64,000 bases of DNA, from assembly GCF_039537705.1 (NCBI RefSeq), contig NZ_BAABBA010000007.1, forward strand, positions 62,001 through 126,000. Reading direction: 5' to 3'. Below the pieces are notes generated by a model. That model saw nothing but the letters and a program-made list of their open reading frames with translations, was not told where the DNA came from and searched no databases. The position numbers and the translations under genes are program-made. This DNA comes from Georgenia daeguensis (GTDB lineage: Bacteria > Actinomycetota > Actinomycetes > Actinomycetales > Actinomycetaceae). The number at the start of each line of letters is the position of its first letter. Position 1 is the stretch's first letter. Positions 48,480-56,964 of the stretch are shown piece by piece.

Positions 48480-48569
48480 ATGACTGCGCACACGAGCCCC
48501 AGGCAGAACCGCTTCTCTGCTCGCCGCTCCATGTGCATGTGCATGTCGTGTTCGCGAATGTCCGCCTGA
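48480..48569 (+). CDS. Met/Cys-rich leader peptide downstream of the riboswitch
   Basis: 29 residues, ATG 48480 with GAAGGAA upstream. The end reads RRSMCMCMSCSRMSA, four Met and three Cys within ten residues, a pattern typical of amino-acid-sensing attenuator peptides. The stop codon falls in the loop of a hairpin. Lies 61 bases after the riboswitch and 152 bases before the next gene. Probably adds a Met/Cys supply test to the SAM signal. Confidence 0.72.
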   Translation: MTAHTSPRQNRFSARRSMCMCMSCSRMSA

Positions 48570-48583
48570 GACATTCCCCGCGA
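48552..48583 (+). promoter_or_regulatory. Hairpin across the second leader stop codon
   Basis: TCGCG-AATGTC (48552-48562) pairs with GACATT-CCC-CGCGA (48570-48583), 11 pairs with a 3-base bulge; the leader stop (48567-48569) lies in the loop. Same architecture as the hairpin at 39853-39887. The following 140 bases contain no other clear structure or gene. Confidence 0.55.
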
Positions 48584-48721
48584 TGCCCCGGCGCCGCTCC
48601 GCGCGCTGACGCATCACCCCTGACCTGAGACCCACGCCCGGGCGAGTGACACGCCTGCGGCGCGGACGTTCTCGGTCAGCCTCCTTCCTGCCTGCGCGCG
48701 ACTGCGCGACGACACCTGTGG

Positions 48722-49804
48722 ATGTGCACCATGACTGTCTCCCTGCTCCCCTCCCGTACCTCCGACTCCCCGCGTGCCACGATCGGTCTGGACCTGACCG
48801 GTCTGGGCGTCTCCACCTCCGCCACCGGGCTCTCCGCCGACCTGCCGGTGGAGAAGTGCGACCTGGCCCGACTCGCCTCCTACACCCGCGCCGCGCACCA
48901 GAGCGGCGTCGCCTTCGTCGCCCTCGGGGAGGACTTCCGGCTCCGCTCGGACCGTGCCGTCCGCCGCGACGACTGGCTGGACCCGGTGGTCGCCGCCCGC
49001 CGGATCAGCCCGCACGCTGGGGCCGCCGGGCTCGTCCCGGGCGTGCAGGTCGGCCGCGCCGACCTGGGTGTCGTCGCCGGTGAGCTGGCCCAGGTCTCCC
49101 GTGAGAACGGCACGTGGACCGGGCTGCAGATCGGCGGAGCCAGCGGTGACTCGCTCGCCCGTTCGCTGAGCGGCGTCAGCCGCTCGCTCACGAGCACCCG
49201 CGCATCGCGCGCCCCGCGGCCGCGTGTGGTGGTGTCCGTCTCCGCCGAGCAGGACGTCGTCCTTGCCGGTGAGCACGCGGACGTCGTGCGGATCCGGGAG
49301 CAGGACCTGGGGTGGGCCCGCGAGCTGCGCTACGCCGTTCGCGCCGCCGCCCGGGCCGCTGGCCGGGAGGACGACGTCCGCGTCCTCGTCGACCTGCACA
49401 CCGTGGTCTCGAACGACCGCGCCAGTGCGACGGCCCGCGCCGGTCTGATTGCCGACATCGACGGCGAGAGTGCCCCGTGGGCGGGTGCGCTGCAGGCCTA
49501 CGGCACCGTGGGGGACATCGTCGAGGTCGTCGAGACGTGGCTGCGCGCCGGCGCGGCGGACGGCTTCGTCGTTCTTCCCGGGTCGCTGCCTGCCGATGTC
49601 GCCGCGCTCCTGAAGGGCGTGGTGCCTGAGCTGCGGAGCCGCGGCCTCGTCGAGGAGCGGTCGGTCGCGACCCGTCCGACGGTGCGGCGGCCCGCCGAGG
49701 CGGCGCGGGCCCTGGGGGAGCGGCGAGCGCGGACCTTGGGTGCTGCTGCGCCGACCGTGGCTCGCCGTCGCCCCGACCGCCTCGCGACCGCAACCGTCGC
49801 CTGA
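48722..49804 (+). CDS. Diverged luciferase-like (NtaA/SnaA-type) protein
   Basis: 360 residues. Weak but extended resemblance to the LLM sulfur-monooxygenase group: ASYTRAAHQSGVAFVALGEDF, DPVVAARRISPHAGAAGLVPGVQVGRADLGVVAGELAQVS, and the C-terminal GTVGDIVEVVETWLRAGAADGFVVLPGSLPADVAALLKGVVPELRSRGL that closes NtaA-type barrels. The flavin-site residues of active members are poorly kept and the protein is shorter than typical members (about 420-450), so it may be catalytically altered. Start ATG 48722 (MCTMTV) or ATG 48731; no strong ribosome site. Controlled by the SAM riboswitch and leader. Confidence 0.62.
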   Translation: MCTMTVSLLPSRTSDSPRATIGLDLTGLGVSTSATGLSADLPVEKCDLARLASYTRAAHQSGVAFVALGEDFRLRSDRAVRRDDWLDPVVAARRISPHAGAAGLVPGVQVGRADLGVVAGELAQVSRENGTWTGLQIGGASGDSLARSLSGVSRSLTSTRASRAPRPRVVVSVSAEQDVVLAGEHADVVRIREQDLGWARELRYAVRAAARAAGREDDVRVLVDLHTVVSNDRASATARAGLIADIDGESAPWAGALQAYGTVGDIVEVVETWLRAGAADGFVVLPGSLPADVAALLKGVVPELRSRGLVEERSVATRPTVRRPAEAARALGERRARTLGAAAPTVARRRPDRLATATVA

Positions 49805-49913
49805 GCACGCTGGTGGCCGCGACGGTCGCATGACCGGCTGGTAGCCACGACGGTCGTCCGACCGGCTGACAGCCGCGACGCGCGCCAGACGCCAGCCGGG
49901 ACCTGACCGCACG

Positions 49914-49949
49914 CCGAAGGGCCGCAGATCAACGTCTGCGGCCCTTCGG
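49914..49949. terminator. Strong bidirectional terminator
   Basis: Perfect 15-bp stem CCGAAGGGCCGCAGA / TCTGCGGCCCTTCGG with a 6-base loop TCAACG between two convergent genes. Upstream (49805-49900) are degenerate GACGGTCG/GACCGGCTG repeats. Confidence 0.9.
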
Positions 49950-50013
49950 TGCTGCGCCCGGGCGCGCGCGCGAGCGTCGATCCCAAGTTCGACGGCTCTC
50001 GCGTGGGACGCGG

Positions 50014-51594
50014 TCACGCGGCGGTGCGGATCGTGGTGATGGTGGTGCCGTCTGGTCGGGTGAAGGTCCAGTGGTCGCCGGTGCGTTCGATGGTGATGTC
50101 GTGCTGGTGGACGTGGTCGTGGTGGTACCAGCAGAGCAAGATGCCGAGGTGGGCAGCGGTGGGGCCGTGCTGGTCGTACCACCACAGGGAGTGGTGGATC
50201 TCGCCCTCGCCGGGTGGCGCGTGGCAGTCGGGGTAGCGGCAGGTGCGGTCGCGGGCGATGATCGCGCGGGTCTGGGCGGCGGTGAAGAGGCGCTCCTCGC
50301 GGCCGGAGTCCAGGATCTGGGAGTCGGGACCGAAGATGACGCGGTGGAAGTTGCCCTGGCAGGCCAGGCGGGCGAGGAGCTGGGGGGCGATGGGGGTGCC
50401 GTCGGCCAGGGTGGCGGGCTCGGTGCCGACCAGTGCGTTGTGGTCCAGGGCGGCGGGGATGACGAAGGTACCGGCCTGACCGGGGCCCGCGGTGCCGGGG
50501 GACGGGGCTGTTCCGGTGTCGAGGCCGAACGCGGTGCCGGGAGGGCCGGCCGGGCGCTGGTCCGCGGACTGGTCGGTGGTGCAGGTGGTGGGGCGGTTGG
50601 CGTCGATGAGGCGCCGCAGGGTGTCGTAGGGGACGTGGACCGCGAGGTGAGGGCGGATGCGTGCGCCCGGTTGGAGGATGCCGGCGTCGAGGGTGAGGCG
50701 GGCCAGAGATGTCAGGGCGTGGGCGCGGCGCTGGGCGGGGGTGCGGGGGTCGGTGGCGGCGGGGGTGCCGGTGCGGGCGTCCAGGGCGGTCTGGAGCGCC
50801 TGGCCGTTGGCGGTGCTGAGCCAGCCGGCGAGGTGGTAGCCGTCGGTGGTGGGGGCCAGGGTCAGGTGCTCGGCCTGGCTGTCGTGGCGGTAGGCGCGGT
50901 CGTCGGCGGCGGGGTCGGCGCGGTGGGCCCAGTGCTTGACGAGGTGGGTGAACTCGGTGGCGCCCAGGGTGGTGGCGTGGCTCAGGAGGAATTCCTCGCC
51001 GAGTTCGGGGTCGGTCAGGCGGGCACGGGTGGCGGGGGTGGCGGCAGCGTGGGTGGTCAGGGCGGTGGCGTGGTCGGCGCTGATACGCCCGGCACCCAGG
51101 GCAGCGGTGGTTCCCGGGAGGTGGTCGCGCAGGCGGCGGGCGGTGCGCACGGCGCTGTGGGCGGTGCTGTGGTGGCGGCCGGTGCGGGCGCGGTACCAGG
51201 CTGGGAAGGTGCGGGCGCCGGTGGTGGCCCACATGCCGTCGGTCTCGGCGGCGGTCAGGACGCGGGCGGTGAGCGCCTGGACGCGGCGGTGCAGGGCCTC
51301 GGTGGCGTCGACGGCGGCGAGGAGGTCGGCGGGGGGCAGGGCGGCCAGGTCGGCCCCGGCGAGGGTGTCGAGGTGCGCGGTGGCCGCGGCCAGTGCCGCT
51401 AGCACGGGCACCGATGCCTCGGCGAGCGGGCCGGCACCAGCGTTGGCGAGCGGGCCGGAACCAGGGTCGGCGAGCGGGCCGGCACCAGGGTTGGTGAGCG
51501 GGCCAGCACCTGGGTTGGCGAGCGGGCGGGGGTCCGACATGGGGCCTGGGTTCCGTCCTGGGCCCGGCGCGGGGGCGGGCGGGGGTGTCGTCAT
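50014..51594 (-). CDS. DUF222 / HNH endonuclease family protein
   Basis: 526 residues. N-terminal Pro/Gly-rich repeats, DUF222 domain (about 60-330) and a C-terminal HNH motif CRYPDCHAPPGEGEIHHSLWW...LLCWYHHDHVH. These 13E12-repeat-type proteins are abundant in actinobacteria and often multicopy; the HNH part suggests a nuclease, biological role unknown. ATG 51594 follows GAAGGAGG by 7 bases. Confidence 0.85.
   Translation of the reverse strand: MTTPPPAPAPGPGRNPGPMSDPRPLANPGAGPLTNPGAGPLADPGSGPLANAGAGPLAEASVPVLAALAAATAHLDTLAGADLAALPPADLLAAVDATEALHRRVQALTARVLTAAETDGMWATTGARTFPAWYRARTGRHHSTAHSAVRTARRLRDHLPGTTAALGAGRISADHATALTTHAAATPATRARLTDPELGEEFLLSHATTLGATEFTHLVKHWAHRADPAADDRAYRHDSQAEHLTLAPTTDGYHLAGWLSTANGQALQTALDARTGTPAATDPRTPAQRRAHALTSLARLTLDAGILQPGARIRPHLAVHVPYDTLRRLIDANRPTTCTTDQSADQRPAGPPGTAFGLDTGTAPSPGTAGPGQAGTFVIPAALDHNALVGTEPATLADGTPIAPQLLARLACQGNFHRVIFGPDSQILDSGREERLFTAAQTRAIIARDRTCRYPDCHAPPGEGEIHHSLWWYDQHGPTAAHLGILLCWYHHDHVHQHDITIERTGDHWTFTRPDGTTITTIRTAA
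51421..51526. repeat. 24-bp minisatellite inside the DUF222-HNH gene
   Basis: Four in-frame copies (51421, 51445, 51469, 51493) plus a partial fifth encode (Gly-Pro-Leu-Ala-Asn/Asp-Pro/Ala-Gly-Ala/Ser) repeats near the N-terminus. Copy number can change without a frameshift. Confidence 0.85.
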
Positions 51595-51758
51595 CGCGGC
51601 GGGCCTCCTTCGTCGTCGTCGTCCGGGGCTGATGCTCGGGCCGGCGGTCCGGGCATGTAGCCAGAATATCGAACGGACGTTCGAAGCAGCAATAGGAATG
51701 GCGTTATTCCGCCAAATCTGTGGACGGGGTGGCATCTCCGTCGCGTGTGGAGATCGGC

Positions 51759-51856
51759 CGCGACCGGAGCCGTCGTTCGAGGGCCGTGACCGGACCCGTC
51801 GTTCGAGGGCCGTGACCGGACCCGTCGTTCGACGGCCGTGACCGGACCCGTCATTC
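51759..51856. repeat. 26-bp tandem repeat upstream of the DUF222-HNH gene
   Basis: Copies at 51759, 51785, 51811 and a partial one at 51837, each containing GACCGGACCCGTCGTTCGA or a close variant. Located in the 297-base gap between the UbiB-like gene and the DUF222 gene, which otherwise holds a short AT-richer patch (51655-51700). Confidence 0.85.
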
Positions 51857-51891
51857 ATCTACGGGACCCGGGTGGCGTGTGCAGCCCCCGC

Positions 51892-53871
51892 CTACGGCTC
51901 CTCGCGCCGGAAGACGATGATCAGCACGCGCAGGCCCAGCACCACAGAGACCACGAAGAGACCCGTCGCCAGGACGGTGTAGACGCTCGCCTCGTCGGTG
52001 ACCATGGGCCCGCCGCGGACCGTGAAGAGCACCACCGACATCAGCCCGGTCGTCGCTGCGAGGACGGTGAGCAGGGAGCGGTGCACCAGGTTGGTCACCA
52101 TCCGCCGGTCCCGGGGGTCCGCCAGCAGGCGCACGTTCGCGTTCAGCCGCCCGTGCTCCGCGGCGTCGGCCAGGCGATCGATCCGGTGGGGGAGCCGTCT
52201 CACGATGGGCAGGAGGGCGGTCAGCTCCTGCTCGACCGTCTCCCTCAGGCGGGAGGGGTCGGAGATGCCCGTCAACCGTGCCCGGCTCATCGCCTTCGCC
52301 TCGGACACGAGGTCGTAGCCGGGATCGAGCGCACGCAGCGTGCCGTCGAGCGTGGCCATCGCCCGGAACACCGCCGCGACCTCAGGAGGCACACCGAGGC
52401 GGAAGGCGTTGATGAGCGTGAACAGCGACGCGAACGCGGCGGTCCCGTCGGTCGGACCTCCGCTCGTGTAGCGGAGGATGAGAACACCGATGGCCTGCTC
52501 GAGGGCGCGCTCGTCGATCTCCTCGGGTCGCTCCACCAGCTCGAGCAGCGCGTCGGCCGCGGCCATGGAGTCCCCCGTGCCGACGCCGGCGAGGAACTGC
52601 CCCATGGCGCGGCGGGTCTGGGCGCCGAGCCGGCCGACCGAGCCGAGGTCCAGCATGCCGAGCGTGCCGTCGTCGGCCACGAGAACGTTCCCGGGATGGA
52701 GGTCGACGTGGAAGATCCCGCTCTCCAGCAGCTGGTCCATGACGGTCTGCAGCAGGGTGCCCGCGAGCTGCGCACGCACGTCGGGCCCCAGACGCGCAAG
52801 GGTGTGCTCCGCCCCGGTGAGCGGGACGCCGTCGAGCCGGTCCATCACCAGCACCCGCGCGGTGCACAGCCCGGGCACGGGCGTCGGGACGCGGATCCCG
52901 TCGCTGCCGGCGCGCTCGAGGGCGGCCGCCACGCCGCGCATGTTGTCCCGCTCGACGGTGAAGTCGAGCTCCTCGGTCAGTGCCGCGGCGAACCCCTCCG
53001 CCAGGTCGCGCAGGCCGATGCTGCGCCCCCAGTCGGTGCGGGCGTCGAGCACCGAGGCGAGCCGGACCAGGATGTCGAGGTCCCGTTCGACGTCGTGCTC
53101 GATCTCCGGCCGCTGGACCTTGACGACGACGCTCTCCCCGCTGGCCAGCCGCGCCGCGTGCACCTGGGCCACCGAGGCGGACGCCAGCGGCTGCTCGTCG
53201 ATCTCGACGAACGTCTTCCCCAGGTCGTGGCCGATCTCCGTGCGGATGCGTGCGGCCGCGAGCTCCCAGCCGACGGGAGCGGCCTGGTCCTGCAGCAGCG
53301 CGAGCTCCTCGACGAACTCGGGAGGCAGCAGGTCCTGCCGCGTCGAGAGCTGCTGCCCGAGCTTGACGAAGGTGACGCCGCCGTCCTCGAGGGCCCTCCG
53401 CAGGGACCGGGCCAGATCGCGGCGCTCCGCCACGCTGCCCAGCGCGAGATGGCGACGACCCCGGAGGAACCGGCTCAGCCCGTGCCGCCACGCGATGCGC
53501 AGGATCTCCAGGTAGCGCCCCGACCGGCTCAGCCGCGAGCGCCCGCCCCGCCACAGGTCGATCGGCCCCGGGATCGAGCCGTCGGGCACGAGGACCTCGG
53601 CGGCGACCACGAGGACCATCGCGACGACGAACGTCGCCGCGCCGAGCAGGGCCACGTACAGCAGAGCCTCGGTGGTGACGGTGGTGCCGACCTCCGGCTC
53701 GGCCACGAGCGCGTCCAGGACCGGACGGGTGACGGCCAGCGCGACCAGGGTGGCGACGACGGCGCGCAGCAGTGAGACCCGTACGCCGAGGAGGCGCCGG
53801 ACCACGAGGGTGAAGAGCGCGACCGTGAGGACGTACAGGATCGCGGCGGTGAGGACGAGGACGGGGTGCAC
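51892..53871 (-). CDS. UbiB/ABC1 (AarF) family atypical kinase
   Basis: 659 residues. Two N-terminal membrane helices (about 5-30 and 50-80), the ABC1 kinase-like core with LGQQLSTRQDLLP (KxGQ-type motif), SVAQVHAA, VVVKVQRPEIEHDVERDLDIL, HVDLHPGNVLV and LDLGSVGRL, and two C-terminal membrane helices. UbiB-type proteins are membrane ATPases that support isoprenoid quinone or lipid metabolism; in this quinone-using organism a role in menaquinone handling is plausible but unproven. GTG 53871 is chosen; CAGACT lies 7 bases upstream and no ribosome site is visible. Confidence 0.88.
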   Translation of the reverse strand: MHPVLVLTAAILYVLTVALFTLVVRRLLGVRVSLLRAVVATLVALAVTRPVLDALVAEPEVGTTVTTEALLYVALLGAATFVVAMVLVVAAEVLVPDGSIPGPIDLWRGGRSRLSRSGRYLEILRIAWRHGLSRFLRGRRHLALGSVAERRDLARSLRRALEDGGVTFVKLGQQLSTRQDLLPPEFVEELALLQDQAAPVGWELAAARIRTEIGHDLGKTFVEIDEQPLASASVAQVHAARLASGESVVVKVQRPEIEHDVERDLDILVRLASVLDARTDWGRSIGLRDLAEGFAAALTEELDFTVERDNMRGVAAALERAGSDGIRVPTPVPGLCTARVLVMDRLDGVPLTGAEHTLARLGPDVRAQLAGTLLQTVMDQLLESGIFHVDLHPGNVLVADDGTLGMLDLGSVGRLGAQTRRAMGQFLAGVGTGDSMAAADALLELVERPEEIDERALEQAIGVLILRYTSGGPTDGTAAFASLFTLINAFRLGVPPEVAAVFRAMATLDGTLRALDPGYDLVSEAKAMSRARLTGISDPSRLRETVEQELTALLPIVRRLPHRIDRLADAAEHGRLNANVRLLADPRDRRMVTNLVHRSLLTVLAATTGLMSVVLFTVRGGPMVTDEASVYTVLATGLFVVSVVLGLRVLIIVFRREEP

Positions 53872-54024
53872 GCGCCGAAGTCTGGCAGCGGTGGACCCGC
53901 GGACGCGCGGTATTTCCGACGACGCCTGACCGTACGACGGCGGCCCACTCCGGACCCGCGGCCGCCAGCTCACGCCCGCCGTCCCGGGATGCCTGCCACC
54001 CCGGCTGGTGCCAGCCTGGATCGC

Positions 54025-55008
54025 ATGACCCGATTCGGCTACACCCTCATGACCGAGCAGGCCGGTCCGAAGGAGCTCGTGCGCCACGCCCAGGAGGCGG
54101 AGCGTCGCGGGTTCGACTTCGAGGTCTGCTCCGACCACTACTTCCCGTGGCTGGACTCCATGGGGCACTCGCCGTACGCGTGGACCGTCCTCGGCGCCGT
54201 CGCCCAGGTGACGGAGCGGGTCGATCTGATGACTTACGTGACCTGCCCGATCCTGCGGTACCACCCCGCCGTCGTCGCCCAGAAGGCGGCCACCCTCGGG
54301 GTGCTCTCCGACGGCCGCTTCACCCTCGGGCTGGGGGCGGGCGAGAGCCTGAACGAGCACGTCGTGGGGGAGCGCTGGCCGGCGGTGGGGGAGCGGCACG
54401 ACATGCTCGAGGAGGCCCTGGTCATCATCCGTGACCTGCTCGACGGCGAGCGGGTGACCTGGGCGGGCGAGCACTTCCGCGTCGACCAGGCGAAGCTGTG
54501 GGACCTGCCCGACGAGGCTGTCGAGATCGCCGTCGCCGTGTCCGGGGCCCAGTCGGTCTCGCGCTTCTCCGGCATGGCCGACCACCTCGTGACGACAACC
54601 CCCGACGCCGACGTCGTCGCGGCATGGCGCGAGCAGCGACGGGAGGAGGGCCTGCCGGAGGGGCGCGCGATCGGCCAGGTGCCCGTGTGCTGGGACCCCG
54701 ACGCCGACGCGGCGGTGGCCCGGGCGCACGAGCTGTTCCGGTGGTCGGGGCTCGGGTGGTCCGTCAACGCGGACCTGCCCACCACCGACGCGTTCGAGGC
54801 GGCGACGGCGGCGGTCCGGCCGGAGGACGTCGCCGAGGACATCGTCTGCGGCCCCGACCTGGACGCGATGGTGGAGGCCGTGGCCCCGTTCTGGGAGGCC
54901 GGGTTCACCGACGTCGCCCTCGTCCAGGTGGGCGGGGAGAGCCAGGACGACTTCCTGGCGACGGCGGCCGAGCCGTTGCTCGAGAAGCTTCGCTCCGCCG
55001 CGAGGTGA
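54025..55008 (+). CDS. F420-type LLM oxidoreductase (F420-dependent G6PDH-like family)
   Basis: 327 residues. GYTLMTEQAGPKELVRHAQEAE, FEVCSDHYFPWLDSMGHSPYAWTVLGAVAQ, LMTYVTCPILRYHPAVVAQKAATLG and RFTLGLGAGESLNEHVVG are close to the TIGR03557-type F420-dependent group related to F420-dependent glucose-6-phosphate dehydrogenase. Suggests that the host makes coenzyme F420. ATG 54025 lies 7 bases after CAGCCT and lacks a ribosome site, possibly leaderless. Divergent from the UbiB-like gene. Confidence 0.85.
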   Translation: MTRFGYTLMTEQAGPKELVRHAQEAERRGFDFEVCSDHYFPWLDSMGHSPYAWTVLGAVAQVTERVDLMTYVTCPILRYHPAVVAQKAATLGVLSDGRFTLGLGAGESLNEHVVGERWPAVGERHDMLEEALVIIRDLLDGERVTWAGEHFRVDQAKLWDLPDEAVEIAVAVSGAQSVSRFSGMADHLVTTTPDADVVAAWREQRREEGLPEGRAIGQVPVCWDPDADAAVARAHELFRWSGLGWSVNADLPTTDAFEAATAAVRPEDVAEDIVCGPDLDAMVEAVAPFWEAGFTDVALVQVGGESQDDFLATAAEPLLEKLRSAAR

Positions 55009-55125
55009 CGTGCAGCGCGAGCTGACGCGCAGGAGGCCTCGCGGGTGACCGGGCCCGCGAGGGTGACCGGGCCCGCGGGTGACGGGGCCCGCGCGGGTGC
55101 GGCGCTGACGGCGCCGCGGCAGCGG

Positions 55126-56357
55126 TCAGGCCGTCTTCTTGGCCGGTGTCCTGCGGGTCGTCGTCTTGCGGGTCGTCGCCTTCTCCGACGCTGGCTTCTT
55201 CGGGGATTCCGCGGCAGCGGACCGAGCGGCCGTCTTCTTCTCCGCCGTCGCACGCGTGGCCGTCTTCTTCTCCGACGAGGATCGCGAGGCAGGCTTCTTC
55301 TCGGCCGTCGCCCGAGTCGCCGGCTTCTTGGCGGGGGCCTTCTTCGCCGTCGTGCGGGCGGCGGGCTTCGCCTCCTTCTCGGCCTCCTTCTCCTCAAGCT
55401 CCTTCTTCCCGGACTTCGTCTCGGAGGCGCCCGAGCCGGCGCGGGACCGGGCCGAGGACGAGCGGCGGCGCGCGGGCGTCTTCTCCTCCACGGCCGTCTC
55501 CGTCTCCTCCTCCTGGGCCCCGACTCGTCGCTCTCCTCCTCGGCGGGCTCCTCGGCCGACTTGCCGCCCTTCTTCCGCGACTGCTCGACGGACCGGCGCA
55601 GCGCCTCCATCAGGTCCAGGACCTGCCCGCCCTCCTCGGCCTCCGCCGCCTCGCCGAAGGTGGCCTCGGTGTCGAGCGCCTCGCCCTGCTCGAGCTTGGC
55701 GGTGACGAGCTGGCGGAGCTGCTCCTGGTACTCGTCGGTGAACCGTTCCGGGGTGAAGTCCGACTCGAAGCTCTTCACGAGCGCCGAGGACATCTCGAGC
55801 TCCTTGCTGGTGATGTTGACCTTCTCGTCCAGCCCCGGGAACTCCGCCTCGCGGACCTCGTCCTCCCACAGGAGCGTCTGCAGCACGAGGACGTCGTCGC
55901 GTACGCGCAGGGCGGCCAGGCGCGTCTTCTGCCGCAGGGTGAAGGTCACGATCGCGGTGCGCTCGGTCTGTTCGAGGGTCTGGCGCAGGAGCGCGTAGGA
56001 CTTCGTGGACTTCGAGTCCGGCGCCAGGTAGTAGGCGCTGCCCATCATGATCGGGTCGACCTGGTCGGACGGGACGAACTCCTGCACGTCGATCTCGCGG
56101 TTCCGCTCGACCGGCAGCGCCTCGAAGTCCTCCTTGGTGAGCACGACGGTCTGCTGCCCGTCGTCGTAGGCCTTGTCGATGTTCTCGTAGTCGACGACGT
56201 TCCCGCAGATCTCGCACCGGCGCTGGTAGCGGATCCGGCCGCCGTCGGCGTCGTGCACCTGGTGCAGCGGGACGTCGTGGCTCTCGGTGGCGCTGTAGAG
56301 CTTCACGGGCACGTTGACGAGGCCGAAGGTGATGGCACCCTTCCAGATCGCGCGCAC
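55126..56357 (-). CDS. ku: Ku protein for DNA end joining, apparent 1-base frameshift
   Basis: RAIWKGAITFGLVNVPVKLYSATE at the N-terminus, CEICG...ENIDKAYD, and the Ku beta-barrel core to about residue 260. GTG 56357 follows GGAGGGAG. After ESDESG the frame breaks at a G4 run (55521-55518): adding one G restores an Ala/Lys/Glu-rich tail (AQEEETETAVEEK onward, about 130 residues ending PAKKTA) typical of actinobacterial Ku, giving 410 residues. As written, the frame instead runs as Arg-rich antisense far into the neighbouring gene. A sequencing error is likely, but a real frameshift is not excluded. No ligD is nearby. Confidence 0.85.
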
Positions 56358-56438
56358 GACAGCTCCCTCCGACGACCGGCTGACCACTGGTGACAGTCAA
56401 CCCGTGGCGTGACGTTCTGGCTACCGGAATGGTGCCGG

Positions 56439-56870
56439 TCAGAGGAACGCAGCGCCCGGTCCGCGGGCCGACACCTCGTCGTCGGGGTTGGACAGCGCGC
56501 AGAGGTCCAGGCTCAGGCAGCCGCAGCCGATGCAGCTGTCCAGCTTGTCGCGAAGCCGCTCGAGCTGGGCGATACGTGCGTCGAGGCGGGGGCGCCAGCC
56601 GCGTGAGAGCCGGGCCCACTCCTCCCGCGTGGGGGCGCGGTCACCGGGGAGCGTCGTCAGGGCCTCGGCGATCTCGTCGAGCGAGAGGCCGACCCGCTGC
56701 GCCGTGCGGACGAACGCCACACGCCGCAGCATCGCCCGCCGATACCGGCGCTGGTTTCCGGCCGTCCGCTCGGACCGGATCAGGCCGAGGCTCTCGTAGT
56801 AGCGCAGGGCCGACGGCGCGGCGCCCGATCGCTCGGCGAGCTGGCCGATGGTCAGCAGGGCGGGGGGCAC
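56439..56870 (-). CDS. soxR: Redox-sensitive MerR-type activator SoxR
   Basis: 143 residues. MerR HTH (LTIGQLAERSGAAPSALRYYESLGLI), dimerisation helix, and the [2Fe-2S] motif CIGCGCLSLDLC (Cys113, 116, 118, 124; CX2CXCX5C). SoxR is activated by redox-cycling compounds or superoxide. GTG 56870 lies 6 bases after a TACGCT -10 box (minus strand 56882-56877), a leaderless layout. A SoxR-box-like palindrome sits just upstream. Confidence 0.93.
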   Translation of the reverse strand: MPPALLTIGQLAERSGAAPSALRYYESLGLIRSERTAGNQRRYRRAMLRRVAFVRTAQRVGLSLDEIAEALTTLPGDRAPTREEWARLSRGWRPRLDARIAQLERLRDKLDSCIGCGCLSLDLCALSNPDDEVSARGPGAAFL

Positions 56871-56883
56871 GCCCGCAGCGTAG

Positions 56884-56914
56884 TTGACCTCAAGTCGACT
56901 TCACCTTGCATGCT
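56884..56914. promoter_or_regulatory. SoxR box and possible divergent promoter
   Basis: CCTCAAGTCGACTTCACC (56888-56905) matches the left half and centre of the SoxR box CCTCAAGTTAACTTGAGG. On the plus strand TTGACC (56884-56889) and CATGCT (56909-56914) flank it with 19-bp spacing, the long spacer typical of MerR-type promoters. Downstream is only a 49-residue ORF. Confidence 0.6.
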
Positions 56915-56964
56915 CGACGCGACGGCACGAGGCCGTCGCGGGACGGACGGAGCAGGGCGTGGAG

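Noticed and set aside
54234..55517. Continuation of the Ku frame as an Arg-rich protein
   Set aside because: It is the antisense of the F420-type oxidoreductase and appears only because of the one-base shift in ku.
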